51,364 nucleotides of DNA from assembly GCF_004000845.1 (NCBI RefSeq), contig NZ_BIMA01000048.1, positions 1 to 51,364 on the forward strand, written 5' to 3'. A program made the position numbers and the translations under genes. This stretch comes from Paenibacillus koleovorans NBRC 103111 (lineage in GTDB: Bacteria; Bacillota; Bacilli; Paenibacillales; NBRC-103111). Below, one piece after another: positions 25,694-34,508 of the stretch. Each line of letters begins with the position of its first letter. The first letter of the stretch is position 1. Below the pieces are notes generated by a model. It did not search any database and had not been told where the DNA came from. It was given only the letters and a program-made list of their open reading frames with translations.

Positions 25694-26779
25694 TTACTCG
25701 TTCACTACCGCATACGTACCTGCCGGCGTCCCCCGGTACACTTCGAGCAGCTTGGCGATTTCCAGCGAATCGTCGAGCGTCCCTTTTTGCGGCGGCTGGC
25801 CGGTTAACACACTCTCACAGAAATGCAGCACCTCCGGCACATAGCCCAAGTAGAAAATGTTCTTGTTGTACAGCTGCCCGAGCGAAAACTCCGGCTCCCA
25901 GTATAAAGGCGCCTCCTCGTCCGCGACGAGAAAGCTCGCCGACCGGCCGTAAGCAGGACGGGCCGCTCTGCGGTAATACGTCAGCTTGACCCCATTCTCG
26001 ACGATGACGTTCGCTCCTTCGCCGATGATCTCGAGCCGCTCCAGCGGGCTGCTGCCCGAAGCGCCGGCCGCCATATGCAGCGTCCCCACCGCACCGGACA
26101 GGAAGCGGAAGCTGCTGATCGAGCCGCCGTTGAACGGCTCCCATTCGTAGCTCATTTGGCCGACCTTGCCCATCATGTAGTGCAGGATCGCGCCGGGGTG
26201 AAAAATATGGTCCACTAGGCTCGTGACCCGATTCAGCTGCGCGCGCTCCTCGAAGGGCGGCATGCCCTGCGGATAGCGGATATAGATCTGGGATGGACGA
26301 CCGAATTCGGGACTGCTAATTATGTCTCGAGCCTTGACTATAGCGGGAAAAAACAGCTTCTTGAGCCCCGTCATCACGAAGCGTCCGCTCGACTCGCTCG
26401 CCGCCATCAGCTGCCGCACTTCCTCGCAGCACGCCGCCGTCGGCTTCTCCATCCAGACATGGACGCCGAGCTTGAGCGCATCCAGCGCGAGATCCGTGGC
26501 CTGTACGCGGCCGTCGGGATGATAGGCGGTGACGATGAAGACCGCGTCCGGCTTTTCTTTCTCCAGCATCTCGATGTGGTCCGTGTAATGGGCCTTGGCA
26601 CCGAATTGCCGCGCATACTCGGCCGCCCGCTCGCCGTTCCGGTCGCAGATCGCCACCAGATCGACCGGAGCATACTGGAACGTCGGATACACGTTGCGGT
26701 AAGAATGGCCGCCCGCGCCAATGAAACAAATCCGGAGCTTGCGCTCATACTCGAAGTTGTACTGGATTCTTTCGTTCAT
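25694..26779 (-). CDS. Gfo/Idh/MocA family oxidoreductase
   Basis: About 361 residues. Rossmann motif CFIGAGGHSYRN, then VDLVAICDRNGERAAEYA. Catalytic EKP in VWMEKPTAA, and the LVDHIFHPGAILHYMMGKVG segment with the histidine of the family's active site. The start at 26779 has GGAGAGGAG upstream; the frame is open to 26968 but that part crosses an AT-rich promoter region. It heads a two-gene unit with a cupin. An inverted repeat TTCAAC-tat-GTTGAA lies about 50 bases upstream. Its place between two YetA-like secreted proteins suggests an uronate or pectic-sugar substrate (inference). Confidence 0.87.
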   Translation of the reverse strand: MNERIQYNFEYERKLRICFIGAGGHSYRNVYPTFQYAPVDLVAICDRNGERAAEYARQFGAKAHYTDHIEMLEKEKPDAVFIVTAYHPDGRVQATDLALDALKLGVHVWMEKPTAACCEEVRQLMAASESSGRFVMTGLKKLFFPAIVKARDIISSPEFGRPSQIYIRYPQGMPPFEERAQLNRVTSLVDHIFHPGAILHYMMGKVGQMSYEWEPFNGGSISSFRFLSGAVGTLHMAAGASGSSPLERLEIIGEGANVIVENGVKLTYYRRAARPAYGRSASFLVADEEAPLYWEPEFSLGQLYNKNIFYLGYVPEVLHFCESVLTGQPPQKGTLDDSLEIAKLLEVYRGTPAGTYAVVNE

Positions 26780-26827
26780 AGAACCGTACTCCTCTCCTTC
26801 AATGCTAATTAATATTGTTTCATATCG

Positions 26828-26842
26828 TTCAACTATGTTGAA
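26828..26842. promoter_or_regulatory. Palindromic operator candidate
   Basis: TTCAAC-TAT-GTTGAA is a perfect palindrome in the AT-rich region upstream of the Gfo/Idh gene. It is the only obvious dyad there and could bind that operon's regulator. Confidence 0.35.
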
Positions 26843-26919
26843 TAATACTATCCTACATGATTTCCTCCGCTCCGGCAATGTATTTCTTAGTTGATGTACC
26901 GGCGTGATATACAAGAAAA

Positions 26920-26954
26920 GGAGCCAAGCGGGTTCAAGCCGCTTGGCTCCTTTG
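26920..26954 (-). terminator. Terminator of the SLH protein gene
   Basis: GGAGCCAAGCGG / CCGCTTGGCTCC stem with a short loop, followed by TTTTCTTG on the minus strand, 30 bases after the stop codon of the 1745-aa gene. The other strand has a weaker T-run. Confidence 0.85.
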
Positions 26955-26983
26955 AGTCGTATTATCACGGAGCTTTAAATGTG

Positions 26984-29900
26984 TTAGTTAATGATGCGCG
27001 TTACAAGCTCGCCAATCATCTTGGCCGACTCGGCGCGTGTCGCATTCCCTTGCGGGTCAAACAGGCCGTTGTCTTTGCCGTTGATAATTCCGGATTGCTG
27101 CAGGCTCGTTACCGCATCCTTCGCGTAACCCGAAATTTGACCTGCATCTTTAAACGACTCTGCGGCATTGGACTGCGTCAAGCTTATGTTCAAAGTACTT
27201 GCGAACCTGTGCACGAACGTCGCCATTTGCTCACGGGTGATGTACTCATCGATCCCGAACACTCCTGGCGCCAAGCCCAACGTCACACCGTTTTTAACTG
27301 CCCAGTTAATCGGTTGCTCATATACGCTTCCTGCGATGACGTCGCTGAAGCTTTGACCGTTCAATCCATCAAGCTTCACAGCATCAAACGCGTAAGTAAG
27401 CATCTTCAAAAATTGAGCTCTGGTTACATTTTGGCTAGGTTCAAACTTCCCGCCGCCTACACCGTCAATAACGCCTCTCGACGCAAGGAACGAAATATAA
27501 GGCTTGGACCAGTCGTTGGCTACATCCGTAAATGTCAACCCTTTATAGGCAACCGCATACTTGCTCAGATGATTGAGCTTGATGGTCATTACTTTTGAAA
27601 CTGGATCATAACCGGAGGCCTTAACGACCTCAACGGAACCATCGTCCTTCACGTAGGCTGCAAAAAGTGCATTGGCATCTTCGACTGAATTGGCATCATA
27701 AGGAATGCTAATGGTCAACGGATAGCCTTCGCCGAAGCTGTTCACTTTTACTCCGTTTACAGTTAAGTTAACATCGATAACAGGTCTGTCTCCTATGGCT
27801 GCTTTCGCCGCCTCGGATAGATCTCCTGCTGCAACCTGGGAAATGGACATAGCTACGGTGTCGCCTTTATTCACTTGAATGTTCTTAAGGGCTCCCGTGT
27901 CCATGTTCAGTGTGCCTTGAGGAGAGCTTACCTTAAATACGTCAGCCCCGCTCGCCAGGATCATGTTCAGCACCTGGTCGGATAGTTGAACTTCGTATGC
28001 CTCTACGCCATCAACCGCTACGAGATTGATTTCGACCGCTTTAGGCTTGCTGGAAGAACCTTGCCCGCTAATGGTCTTTTGAATCGCGTCCGCCATTTGC
28101 TCGGTAATCGCAACCGTTGCGGATTTACCATCAACAACCGGCTTAGCAATCGTTAATGTCGCTCCGTTCGATTGACCTGCATCGACCGAATAATCATTGT
28201 TACCGGTATTTCCATTGCCTACAGGAATGCTGCCGCCACTGCCGTTACCGCCGCCATTGTCAATAATCGGTTTGACCTTGCCGAAGGCGCCAATGGAAAG
28301 TTTCCCAACATCCTCGCGTGTTGAAATTGCCCTATTCGTTGGATTAACCGCATCATAAGCAACGCTCATCAACGGATTCGGGAATTCGTTATCCTGGTTA
28401 TCCGTAGGCACTGGCAACCCGACATAAGTGCTCATATCGTATCCAGCGGTCGGCCATGGAACAGGATAGTCATACAACGTATTGTGCCAGTCACCCCAAG
28501 TAGCGACGGTTTGGTTAATGCCAATACCTGCCCCTGCTAACGGGCTGCTGTCAGTGAGCTTGAAGTTTTTCACAGCAGCGCTGACATCGATGAAGCCCGG
28601 ATTCGACCCTGTAATTGTGCCTTTCCATTCACTCTGATCAGGGACACCTAGTGCATCGGTTTGAACCCAGTTATTCGCTCCCGTTACCTGTCTGCTGCCG
28701 GATGCCCAATTCGCCATATTGATTGACGTAGGGTCCGTATTTTCCGAGACGATGATCATCGGTCTGCCTTCCGGCTTATAGAACACGTTGTTGTACATTT
28801 CAACGCTCTCTACGCCAAATTCAATGCGGATCGCCTGCATCGGCGTAGTTGTTGCATCTGTATCGTTCATGTAATGAACAAACGTGTTGTTTACAAAACG
28901 ATATCGTCCATAAGTTTGGCCGAAGGACGGTCCGACTTTGCTTGTATACTCGGATAAATCCGATGTCCCGTCGCCGCCTACACGAACGAGCGAGCCTTGG
29001 GTATGAACAATAACGTTGCCCACGACATCCGAATCTTCCCTCTGGAACAGCTCTCCATATTCAGAGTTCGTCTTTCTTAGTTCTTCAGCGGATTTGAAGG
29101 AGTACTTTTCAACCCCGCCGTCCGTGATCTTGCCAAAGTCCGGATCAGGACCGATAAGCTCCAAGCTTTGATAGAAGTTGTTCTCAAACCAGTTGAAGTA
29201 CACTTCGTTGCGGAGTGCCCTTGTTTTCAGACCGTTCCCTGTATTCGAGTCATGAATATAGTTATATTGCACTCTCGCTACGGAGTCCGGATGAAGGGCC
29301 TCATCGGCGGCCAAATACAAGTTATGATGGCCCCCGTTTGTTCCATTGCGGTATACTTCGTTGTATTCCACCGTAATGCTGCCCGATCCGAAGTCGGCTC
29401 CCAATATGCCCATTCTGGCGTCGTGGATCACGCTGTTTCGGACAACCAGATTGTCGGCCTTGTGGAAGATGGCGCGATATACGGTTTGATTGGAAATATT
29501 CGTTCTTACCGTGCCTGTCTGCGACATAATGTTGTCGTATTGAACGCCTGGGAATCTCGTCAGTACTTCGGCCAAATTGCCGATCACTTCAAAGTTATCG
29601 AATACAACGTTGTCGGCACCGATCTCAACCATATTAAGCGCGTTCAAGGTTTTGAGGACCGGTTTTTTGCCATTTTGGGTCAAGCCTCTGATCGTAACCG
29701 GTTGTTCTTTCGTTCCCTTGTTCCCTTGGCCAATAAATATCGGAGCCGGGTAAACCGCATCCCCATCGACTTCTACGATGTCCCCCGGCTGCAACAGCGC
29801 CACGACATCCTGCACCTTCTTGAATTTGTGCGTCGGGCCTACGGAGTATACGTTGACTCCATCGACGACAGCTGGGTTATTCTGCTCGTTCATTCCAATC

Positions 29901-32221
29901 TTGTCGTTGTCTACGAGTCCGATCAGCTTCTCGCTGAAGTTCGTCACATTGAAGCTGCCTTCAAGGGCAACAACACCCATGACGCCGACATTATTATTTA
30001 CTAATGCCGCATTGCTGCGGAAAACGTAATTATCGGCAAGAGGTTGACCATCGACCTTAGCGCTATACTTTTTAGTGGCCGTGTCGATCGTCACTTCAAA
30101 ATGATAAGTCCGATCCTTGACGTACGGAATATCATAAACGGCCGATGTTACTGTATTGTTGTTGGCTGAGATTTTGCCGTTCGTTCCGAGTATCATGTTA
30201 ATTCTGCGATCTCCAGAGAAGCTCATGACGGAATTCGCCGAGTTGAACGCTATATGTCCACTCACATTGTCTGCAAGCGGCGTAACGTCAAACTCCAGTT
30301 GTACAATCCCCGTTTTCGGTTCTGCAAATGCATATGTCGTAACAGGCGCATCAGGCGTATAAGGTACATGAGCGTAATTATTGCCGTTTGGAAACCTGCC
30401 GCCCATTTGCTCCATAATCCAAGAGAACTGGCCTGTCGTCCTCAGCTGCCAGCTGTATTTGCGAGGTGGAGTTACCCTGAAAACGTATGTTCCCGGATGA
30501 GCGCTTAAAGGAAGAATCCAATAATTAATTCCGATTTCGTAAGTATTGTACAACCTGTTTGCAAGCCTTACTAGATCATGGTCTGGGGTTCCCGACATTT
30601 TCGAGAAATATGCAGCCCATGCTACGGCGCCGGCCACATCGATCGCGTGCTCCACGTCATCCGACCAACGAAGATTGCTTGTCCCATCGATATTCGTCAT
30701 GTAATCGGGGAATATAAGCGCTCCCGGATGTACGCTTGAATAACTATGCGGACTAGTTGCATACGGCGGATTTTCAGCCCAAACATCGCCTGTTGCCGTA
30801 GTCTTGCTTGCAACCTTTAAGAAATTGGCCAGCCGTATTACAAACTGCGGAATATCTTGTCTTTCAGTGAAGGCATAAGCACGAACTACCGCGTCATTGA
30901 TAAATACAGACATCCATGGAGAGGCAATCGTTCCAGGCATCCCTTCACTATGCTGCGCGGCTGTGTGGTACAATCCGCCGTCCACACGATCGGCTGGAAT
31001 TTGTCCGTCCGCTCCATTTTGATGCCAGATCAGCGAATCCACAATATCCTGCATCGTGTCTTTATATGCCGCGTCTCCCAACACTTCATAAGCAACAACG
31101 TTGGCCAGTAGCTTCAGACCGACGATCCGTTCCGTCCAGAAGCCTAACTCAGGGCTCCATTTATGAGCGGATCCGTTATAAGCGTTTACAATTTTGGCAA
31201 TGTCGCCTCGCGTAACGTTATCCCCTGTAAGCCAGTGCGAGTATGCAAGATTTTCATTGGTGCTGTACATAGCGCTTGTCCGCAAAGAAAACGTTCCGTT
31301 CGAGTTTAGTTTCGTCCGGTAAAATTCCGTGCTGCGAACCGCTTCGCGCAACATTTTGAACGACCCGCTGCGCATATAAGTTACAAACATGGTCGACGAA
31401 CGATCAAAAAGCCATACGTCTCCCACCGTTTTGTAATTCATTAAACGGGTTTCTTTCGGATCATCTTCGTTGATAGCCGTATAAAAATTGTTAACGGAAG
31501 AATGATCATAGGCAAAATATTCATCCATTTGAAGCTGCGATTTCACCGTCAGCGGATCTTGTCTCGTTAACGGGACGCTGTCAGCCATAGGGGTCATCAG
31601 ATGCGGCCTTATCGCTCCATCGCTCATGATGTCCTTAGGCAGCACCGCATAAACATCAGGCTCGAGAACGTTATCCGCTTCTATAAAGGTCCCTGCTGTG
31701 ACTTTATGCCACGCGGTACGCGGATCTTCGAAAGCGCTTACGTTTAATTGGCGCGGCTGAAGTCCCCATTCGACTGTAATTTCTTCATAGCCGGGATACA
31801 CTTCAGCGAACGTGTAATGAATCTGAATACGGGCAATCCGCACGGATTCATTATCGATATTAGAAGCAGTAGCATGACGCCATGGAGTGAGCTGCTCTAC
31901 ATAGGCAGGAATTTCCACCCCGTTTTTCAATACTCTCACTTGATCAAGCTGCTGTTCTTTCACCGAACCCCTTGTAAACGGAATACCGAAAGTAACTAGA
32001 GTTGACGTTCCTGCCCCTACAACTTCTGTTGGATGTAGCTTCACTGTCATGCTGCCTGAACTTTGAGCAGGGGCAAAAAAATCTTGTACGCCTGCTGGCT
32101 CCGAAGCGGCCGAAGCTTCTTCCGTCATAACCGGCAAAACACTGAGCATCATCGAAAATATCAACATGACGGACAATAGCCAGCTAAACGTCGATTTGCC
32201 TTTTTGGAAAACTTTGTACAT
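26984..32221 (-). CDS. Giant SLH-anchored secreted polysaccharide-degrading protein (YetA-like toroid plus beta-helix)
   Basis: A 1745-residue surface protein. Signal peptide about 1-38, ending EEASA. RIFT-like domain (about 50-200) and alpha/alpha toroid (about 290-620) are colinear with the 916-aa paralogue ([34 protein letters not shown]). Next come a laminin-G/concanavalin-like sandwich (about 630-765) and a right-handed parallel beta-helix (about 795-1250: VVFDNFEVIG, VVRNSVIHDARMGILG, VARVQYNYIHDSNTGNGLKT), as in polysaccharide lyases. A Gly/Asn-rich linker (about 1322-1341) leads to a stalk domain and three SLH domains (about 1564-1612, 1624-1676, 1690-1740) that bind secondary cell-wall polymer. 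Start ATG with AAGGAGGA upstream. It probably digests plant cell-wall polysaccharide at the cell surface. Confidence 0.82.
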   Translation of the reverse strand: MYKVFQKGKSTFSWLLSVMLIFSMMLSVLPVMTEEASAASEPAGVQDFFAPAQSSGSMTVKLHPTEVVGAGTSTLVTFGIPFTRGSVKEQQLDQVRVLKNGVEIPAYVEQLTPWRHATASNIDNESVRIARIQIHYTFAEVYPGYEEITVEWGLQPRQLNVSAFEDPRTAWHKVTAGTFIEADNVLEPDVYAVLPKDIMSDGAIRPHLMTPMADSVPLTRQDPLTVKSQLQMDEYFAYDHSSVNNFYTAINEDDPKETRLMNYKTVGDVWLFDRSSTMFVTYMRSGSFKMLREAVRSTEFYRTKLNSNGTFSLRTSAMYSTNENLAYSHWLTGDNVTRGDIAKIVNAYNGSAHKWSPELGFWTERIVGLKLLANVVAYEVLGDAAYKDTMQDIVDSLIWHQNGADGQIPADRVDGGLYHTAAQHSEGMPGTIASPWMSVFINDAVVRAYAFTERQDIPQFVIRLANFLKVASKTTATGDVWAENPPYATSPHSYSSVHPGALIFPDYMTNIDGTSNLRWSDDVEHAIDVAGAVAWAAYFSKMSGTPDHDLVRLANRLYNTYEIGINYWILPLSAHPGTYVFRVTPPRKYSWQLRTTGQFSWIMEQMGGRFPNGNNYAHVPYTPDAPVTTYAFAEPKTGIVQLEFDVTPLADNVSGHIAFNSANSVMSFSGDRRINMILGTNGKISANNNTVTSAVYDIPYVKDRTYHFEVTIDTATKKYSAKVDGQPLADNYVFRSNAALVNNNVGVMGVVALEGSFNVTNFSEKLIGLVDNDKIGMNEQNNPAVVDGVNVYSVGPTHKFKKVQDVVALLQPGDIVEVDGDAVYPAPIFIGQGNKGTKEQPVTIRGLTQNGKKPVLKTLNALNMVEIGADNVVFDNFEVIGNLAEVLTRFPGVQYDNIMSQTGTVRTNISNQTVYRAIFHKADNLVVRNSVIHDARMGILGADFGSGSITVEYNEVYRNGTNGGHHNLYLAADEALHPDSVARVQYNYIHDSNTGNGLKTRALRNEVYFNWFENNFYQSLELIGPDPDFGKITDGGVEKYSFKSAEELRKTNSEYGELFQREDSDVVGNVIVHTQGSLVRVGGDGTSDLSEYTSKVGPSFGQTYGRYRFVNNTFVHYMNDTDATTTPMQAIRIEFGVESVEMYNNVFYKPEGRPMIIVSENTDPTSINMANWASGSRQVTGANNWVQTDALGVPDQSEWKGTITGSNPGFIDVSAAVKNFKLTDSSPLAGAGIGINQTVATWGDWHNTLYDYPVPWPTAGYDMSTYVGLPVPTDNQDNEFPNPLMSVAYDAVNPTNRAISTREDVGKLSIGAFGKVKPIIDNGGGNGSGGSIPVGNGNTGNNDYSVDAGQSNGATLTIAKPVVDGKSATVAITEQMADAIQKTISGQGSSSKPKAVEINLVAVDGVEAYEVQLSDQVLNMILASGADVFKVSSPQGTLNMDTGALKNIQVNKGDTVAMSISQVAAGDLSEAAKAAIGDRPVIDVNLTVNGVKVNSFGEGYPLTISIPYDANSVEDANALFAAYVKDDGSVEVVKASGYDPVSKVMTIKLNHLSKYAVAYKGLTFTDVANDWSKPYISFLASRGVIDGVGGGKFEPSQNVTRAQFLKMLTYAFDAVKLDGLNGQSFSDVIAGSVYEQPINWAVKNGVTLGLAPGVFGIDEYITREQMATFVHRFASTLNISLTQSNAAESFKDAGQISGYAKDAVTSLQQSGIINGKDNGLFDPQGNATRAESAKMIGELVTRIIN

Positions 32222-32372
32222 GCTGCGATTCCTCCTTTTTGTATTTTATGTGAGTCATTCATTATCTTATTTGTTGATAACGTTGTAGTATATGATCGGA
32301 ATTTGCACTTTTTCATCATTTTTAAGTAATGAAGAGATTCGGAAAAAGAGTGAACTTTCGAAAGATTCATGA

Positions 32373-32402
32373 ATATGAAAAACCTGATCGGCAAGACACC
32401 GA
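32373..32402 (-). terminator. Terminator-like hairpin
   Basis: CCTGATCGG / CCGATCAGG perfect 9-bp stem, followed by TTTTTC on the minus strand. It lies about 590 bases beyond the XRE gene, after that gene's own terminator, so it may end an unannotated short transcript from 32.4-32.9 kb. Confidence 0.6.
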
Positions 32403-32442
32403 TCAGGTCCTCTGGCGTATGTGTTCTGTTGGGGCGGGGAGT

Positions 32443-32556
32443 GCAGGAAGAGGGGTTCCGACCGTTGTTGAAAGCATGGCCCTTGATTAGGTTTTATTGG
32501 AGGTGGGGCCAAGATTTCAAAGGCGGACGCTTCGCTTCTCCACTCCCTCTTCCTGC
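32443..32556. repeat. Nested inverted repeat element
   Basis: Outer arms GCAGGAAGAGGG (32443-32454) and CCCTCTTCCTGC (32545-32556) are perfect complements. Inner arms TTGAAA-gca-TGGCCC (32468-32482) and GGGCCA-aga-TTTCAA (32506-32520) pair with a symmetrical three-base mismatch. The 114-base element could fold into one long hairpin. Confidence 0.6.
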
Positions 32557-32613
32557 CCCCTCGGTTCTGCTTTCGTTCATGGCGTTACTTTCGGAAGCGA
32601 AGCCAGATCCTGT

Positions 32614-32743
32614 GCGGACACAGAGGACCTTATTTCCTCCAATGCGGGCTCTACCCCTTTCTTGGCGGACTCAGATGCCCTTATTTGTTCCATTTTGCCT
32701 TCCACTACTCTCTTTTCCGCAAAATAAGGGCTTCTGTGTCCGC
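32614..32743. repeat. 22-bp repeat, two direct and one inverted copy
   Basis: The unit (starting GCGGACACAG and ending CCTTATTT) lies at 32614-32635, is repeated directly at 32665-32686 with three differences, and occurs inverted at 32722-32743 with two differences. Copies 1 and 3 could form a large stem. Confidence 0.7.
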
Positions 32744-32878
32744 AAACATGGTGAGAAGCTCACTTTGTTCACAATTAGCGCATCTATTGGCCGGCAACGA
32801 ATGTTTACTATTCAAACTGTTCTCTGGCTGCTGATGCACGTATGCCAGAAGAACTTATACTCTCTAATCAAATCACAA

Positions 32879-32898
32879 AACCGTCCTAGAGGACGGTT
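32879..32898 (-). terminator. Terminator of the XRE regulator gene
   Basis: Perfect 8-bp stem AACCGTCC / GGACGGTT with a 4-base loop, followed by TTTTGTG on the minus strand, about 100 bases after the XRE-cupin stop. Confidence 0.7.
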
Positions 32899-32995
32899 CC
32901 ACAAGGCTGTTTCCCATGCCATTTCGGATTCCATTTTATCCCGGTCTTGTGTCGGGGCTTAGCTTCATGACATTGCCCAACTAAGTGCCTATCGA

Positions 32996-33583
32996 TTAAT
33001 CTCTGCTTTCTACCGCTTGCCTTCGCTCGCCTCCGCCCACCTTCGCCTGCGTGAACACCGCGATGTACTTGACCTCGTCGGTAATCGGCTGCAAGGAATG
33101 CTTCTCTATGGAATCGAAATATAGGCTGTCCCCGGGCTGCAGCGTGAACTCGCTCTGGCCGACCTTGTAGCGCATCTCGCCTTCCAGCAGGAAAATAAAT
33201 TCCTCCCCGTCATGGCTGTACGTATTCCGGCTATCGTTCTCCTCCCGGCGCGAGACGAACAGGAACGGCTGCATCAGCTTGTCCTCTCGCTCGACGGCGA
33301 ACGGGAAAAACGAGTACCCTTTCTCCGTCTTCGTCAACCCGGCCGCTACCCGATCCCGCGTCGTATGAATCGTGCCCGCCTGACGCTGATCATCCAGCAG
33401 GATCGACACCTTCGTGCCTAGCGCATCCGCGATTTTCATCAGCGTGGCGATCGGCGGGATCGTTTTGCCGTTTTCGATTTTGGAGAGCAGGCTCTTCGAA
33501 AAGCCGCACACGTCGGCTATATCCGCCAAGCTTCGGTTTTGCTCCGTTCGAAGCTTCTTGATTTTGTTGCCTAAGTCGATCAT
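32996..33583 (-). CDS. XRE family transcriptional regulator with C-terminal cupin domain
   Basis: About 195 residues. The N-terminal helix-turn-helix (KIKKLRTEQNRSLADIADVC, FSKSLLSKIENGKTIPPIAT) is of the Xre/SinR type. The C-terminal half is a cupin (NTYSHDGEEFIFLLEGEMRY, LQPGDSLYFDSIEKHSL) that would bind a small effector. This PuuR/SutR-like architecture usually controls amine, amino-acid or sulfur genes. I start at 33583, with GAGGGA 7-8 bases upstream; a start at 33598 has no ribosome site. A good sigma-A promoter lies upstream. No linked target operon is evident, so it may act elsewhere. Confidence 0.87.
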   Translation of the reverse strand: MIDLGNKIKKLRTEQNRSLADIADVCGFSKSLLSKIENGKTIPPIATLMKIADALGTKVSILLDDQRQAGTIHTTRDRVAAGLTKTEKGYSFFPFAVEREDKLMQPFLFVSRREENDSRNTYSHDGEEFIFLLEGEMRYKVGQSEFTLQPGDSLYFDSIEKHSLQPITDEVKYIAVFTQAKVGGGERRQAVESRD

Positions 33584-33622
33584 AACCGGTTCCCTCATTT
33601 TTCATCGCATTCAATAAGGTTT

Positions 33623-33651
33623 ATTGTAGCGAAACGGGATAAGTCGGTCAA
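33623..33651 (-). promoter_or_regulatory. Sigma-A promoter of the XRE-cupin gene
   Basis: Minus-strand TTGACC (33646-33651), 17-base spacer, TACAAT (33623-33628). Confidence 0.75.
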
Positions 33652-33658
33652 TGAATTG

Positions 33659-34057
33659 CTAGTTTAACTCAGTGGGAGTGTAGAATTCGCAATCCAATTT
33701 ACGAAAATCTTTATCCCATGTAAGGACCGGGATTTTCAAGCTTTTCGAGCGAACAGACAGATAGGCATCAAGGATGTCCACATTTTTTTCGGCAAACCGT
33801 TCAAGCGCCTCTTCTATATAAGAATCCTCATTCATCACTTCATCCGATTGCAAAAAAGCCAGCAATGCTTTAGCAATGGCGCTGCTCGGAATTTGATAGC
33901 GTGATTTCAACACCCAACAGGATTCAATGACGACAAAAGGAGTAACCACGAGATTTATTTTTCCGGTATCTAGTAGATTGACGAGTTCGCCTAGTTGCTT
34001 TAAATCGTCTTGCACGAGCAATCGAACAATAACGTTGGTGTCGACCAAAACATTCAT
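33659..34057 (-). CDS. PIN-domain ribonuclease toxin (VapC-like)
   Basis: A 132-residue PIN nuclease. Acidic active-site positions are visible: NVLVDTNVIVRLLVQDD (first Asp), VIESCWVL (Glu), NVDILDAYLSVRS (Asp) and LTWDKDFRKLDCE (Asp). The family cleaves RNA. The start ATG follows the antitoxin's TAA without a gap (TAAATG), so the two genes are translationally coupled. Toxin-antitoxin assignment rests on the pair and the fold. Confidence 0.88.
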   Translation of the reverse strand: MNVLVDTNVIVRLLVQDDLKQLGELVNLLDTGKINLVVTPFVVIESCWVLKSRYQIPSSAIAKALLAFLQSDEVMNEDSYIEEALERFAEKNVDILDAYLSVRSKSLKIPVLTWDKDFRKLDCEFYTPTELN

Positions 34058-34345
34058 TTATTGATTCTCCATGGATCGAATATAGTTCTCCAGAACATGC
34101 TTTTTTACCGCTTTATTTTCTTCACTCAGGTCCAATTGAAGCCGGGGATCCGTCTCATCTCTCAGAATACCGATGACATCTTTCAACGGCCGCTTTTTTC
34201 TCGGTTTAATGGATGAAATGTTCCCCTCTTCGTCAAGCTCAAATTCCAGCCTGTCACCTTCCTCGAGGTTGAGACTGTTTCTTAGTTCTACAGGTATGGT
34301 CAACTGACCTTTGCTTGTTAACTTGCCTGATACCAGTTTGGACAT
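34058..34345 (-). CDS. AbrB/MazE-type antitoxin (SpoVT-AbrB domain)
   Basis: A 95-residue protein. Its N-terminal swapped-hairpin DNA-binding domain is GKLTSKGQLTIPVELRNSLN followed by EEGDRLEFELDEEG. The C-terminal half is charged and probably wraps around the PIN toxin. Start ATG with AAGGAGGAAT upstream. It precedes the toxin gene, the usual order, and likely represses the operon through the repeat at its promoter. Confidence 0.88.
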   Translation of the reverse strand: MSKLVSGKLTSKGQLTIPVELRNSLNLEEGDRLEFELDEEGNISSIKPRKKRPLKDVIGILRDETDPRLQLDLSEENKAVKKHVLENYIRSMENQ

Positions 34346-34367
34346 GCGAGTAATTCCTCCTTATCCA

Positions 34368-34410
34368 TGTATTACATTGCAATCGTAATGTATTACCTCT
34401 GAAGAGTCAA
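34368..34410 (-). promoter_or_regulatory. Toxin-antitoxin promoter and operator
   Basis: Minus-strand TTGACT (34405-34410) and TACGAT (34382-34387) with a 17-base spacer. The -10 is embedded in a dyad TACATT...AATGTA (34373-34378/34387-34392), and TGTATTAC occurs twice (34368-34375, 34389-34396). This fits autoregulation by the AbrB-type antitoxin. Confidence 0.6.
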
Positions 34411-34431
34411 CTTAAATGGTCACGAAAACAA

Positions 34432-34484
34432 ATAACCTCATTCCGCCGATCGGGTCGTTTTGCCCGTAGACGAAAGGAGGTTAT
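34432..34484 (-). terminator. Terminator-like structure after the GH172 gene
   Basis: ATAACCTC (34432-34439) pairs with GAGGTTAT (34477-34484), enclosing a CGGG/CCCG stem. On the minus strand the 3' side is T-rich (TTTGTTTTCG). It lies 25 bases after the GH172 stop. Confidence 0.55.
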
Positions 34485-34508
34485 ACATGGGCTAAATGGC
34501 TCTCATCC

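Larger units (their letters stand above)
32222..32995. other. 774-base gene-free region with several repeat structures
   Basis: It contains the AT-rich 5' region of the SLH protein gene, a minus-strand terminator-like hairpin (32378-32402), a nested inverted repeat (32443-32556), three copies of a 22-bp repeat (32614-32743) and a terminator (32879-32898). The plus-strand frame at 32369-32962 runs through all of these, lacks a good ribosome site and resembles no protein, so I treat the region as non-coding. Confidence 0.6.

Noticed and set aside
26931-26950. tRNA T-arm-like GGTTCAAGCC
   Set aside because: It is the loop and arm of a strong terminator; no acceptor, D or anticodon arms surround it.
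32369-32962. 197-codon frame on the plus strand
   Set aside because: Runs through two terminators, a nested inverted repeat and a 22-bp repeat family; no ribosome site; no recognisable domain.
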